A stretch of DNA of 13,241 nucleotides from JBKJZO01 sp046715235 (GTDB lineage: Bacteria; Actinomycetota; Actinomycetes; BP-191), in NCBI GenBank assembly GCA_046715235.1, contig JBKJZO010000022.1:1-13241 (forward strand), read 5' to 3'. Shown here piece by piece: positions 12,842 to 13,241 of this stretch. The notes beneath the pieces were generated by a model. That model saw nothing but the letters and a program-made list of their open reading frames with translations, made no database searches and was not told the DNA's origin. Both the position numbers and the translations under genes were made by a program. Position 1 is the first letter of the stretch, and each line of letters opens with the position of its first letter.

Positions 12842-13241
12842 CTAGGTCGAGGTGCCCCGGCTTCCACGTGCCAGCGTCACGCCACTGAGCAGCAGGGCGA
12901 CGAGACCCACTGCCAGCGCGGCGTAGGTGAGCCCGTCGTTGCTGTCGCTGGACGCGCTGGTGGCAGCCGCGTTCGCCGTCGGTGCCGCGCTCGCTGTGGG
13001 TGCCGCGTTCGCGGTCGCCGACGCACCCGGGGAACCGTGGCCCGAATCGGTGGAGGCATCAGCGGCGGTCAGTTTCAGCACTGGGGCCGGGTGTTCGGGC
13101 TCTTCAGCACCGGGCGCGGCTTCCTCGATCCAGCGCACGACCTCGCCGTCGCCGTACGTCTGCAGGGCCTTGAAGGTCATGGACTCGACCTTGGGCAGCG
13201 GTCCGGCGGAGACCTCGAACTCGTCGAACTCACCGGGCTTG
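12842..13241 (-). CDS. YcnI-like DUF1775 protein, 3' part (5' end beyond window)
   Basis: The frame is open to the right edge, so the N-terminus is missing; 132 codons are visible. The visible domain end, K-P-G-E-F-D-E-F-E-V-S-A-G-P-L-P-K then T-F-K-A-L-Q-T-Y-G-D-G-E-V-V-R-W-I-E-E and E-H-P-A-P-V-L-K-L, is the signature of YcnI/DUF1775, an extracytoplasmic copper-associated domain usually encoded near copper uptake or resistance genes. A low-complexity Ala/Thr/Ser/Pro spacer follows (A-T-A-N-A-A-P-T-A-S-type repeats), then one membrane segment (Y-A-A-L-A-V-G-L-V-A-L-L-L-S-G-V-T-L-A) and a short basic tail. It is therefore anchored at the C-terminus and faces outward. Its copper-gene neighbours, if any, lie beyond the window. 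The strong hairpin directly after the stop suggests it is the last gene of its transcript. Confidence 0.9.
   Translation of the reverse strand, partial: KPGEFDEFEVSAGPLPKVESMTFKALQTYGDGEVVRWIEEAAPGAEEPEHPAPVLKLTAADASTDSGHGSPGASATANAAPTASAAPTANAAATSASSDSNDGLTYAALAVGLVALLLSGVTLARGSRGTST

Noticed and set aside
12616..12867. 84-codon upstream extension of the GGDEF-EAL frame
   Set aside because: It would run through the YcnI-like terminator hairpin and into the YcnI-like coding end; composition is Arg/Cys-rich and unlike a protein N-terminus. The start at 12615 is better supported.

Overview
The window is GC-rich and its genes have the look of a high-GC actinobacterium: G/C-ending codons, GTG and TTG starts, DtxR-type iron-box half-sites, a YcnI/DUF1775 copper-associated protein, an SCO4226-like protein, WxL-type surface proteins and apparently leaderless starts. 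I cannot fix the genus. I see no tRNA, rRNA, CRISPR array, transposase or phage gene. No stretch longer than about 260 bases lacks a gene.

Region 1 (1-2870, minus strand) holds two paralogous secreted proteins in tandem. Each has a signal peptide, roughly 95-residue modules with a conserved G-M-P-I-P-x-G-G-x-V-L-S-G-H-G core, and long polyproline linkers. The upstream gene ends in a complete CE4 (NodB-type) polysaccharide deacetylase domain. The downstream gene runs off the left edge before its C-terminal domain is visible. Both carry the same upstream architecture: an ATTTGTCC element, an AAATGCGAA element, a -35/-10 pair and a CAGGC/GCCTG hairpin. The upstream gene also has a 20-codon leader ORF whose stop overlaps its start codon. 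The downstream gene has an exact match to the BldD operator consensus over its -35.

Region 2 (2946-6031) holds a membrane-anchored beta-propeller-like protein, a DUF4230 membrane protein, and an FTR1-family iron permease whose start codon lies directly behind an inverted-repeat iron box. A small DUF4242 (SCO4226-like, nickel-binding family) protein faces the permease.

Region 3 (6138-9904) holds a GNAT acetyltransferase, then a minus-strand cluster: an alanine-rich coiled-coil repeat protein, a WxL-type secreted protein and a DUF916-like membrane-anchored secreted protein. The last two overlap and use weak start codons. A second GNAT acetyltransferase is divergent from the cluster.

Region 4 (9919-13241, minus strand) holds a PAS-PAS-PAS-GGDEF-EAL protein with intact cyclase, inhibitory and phosphodiesterase motifs and an unusual recombinase-like helical C-terminus. 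After it comes the 3' part of a YcnI-like gene followed by a strong hairpin terminator.

The common themes are cell-surface and envelope proteins, metal handling and c-di-GMP turnover. A regulatory link between the c-di-GMP enzyme and the surface genes through BldD is possible, but it is inference.
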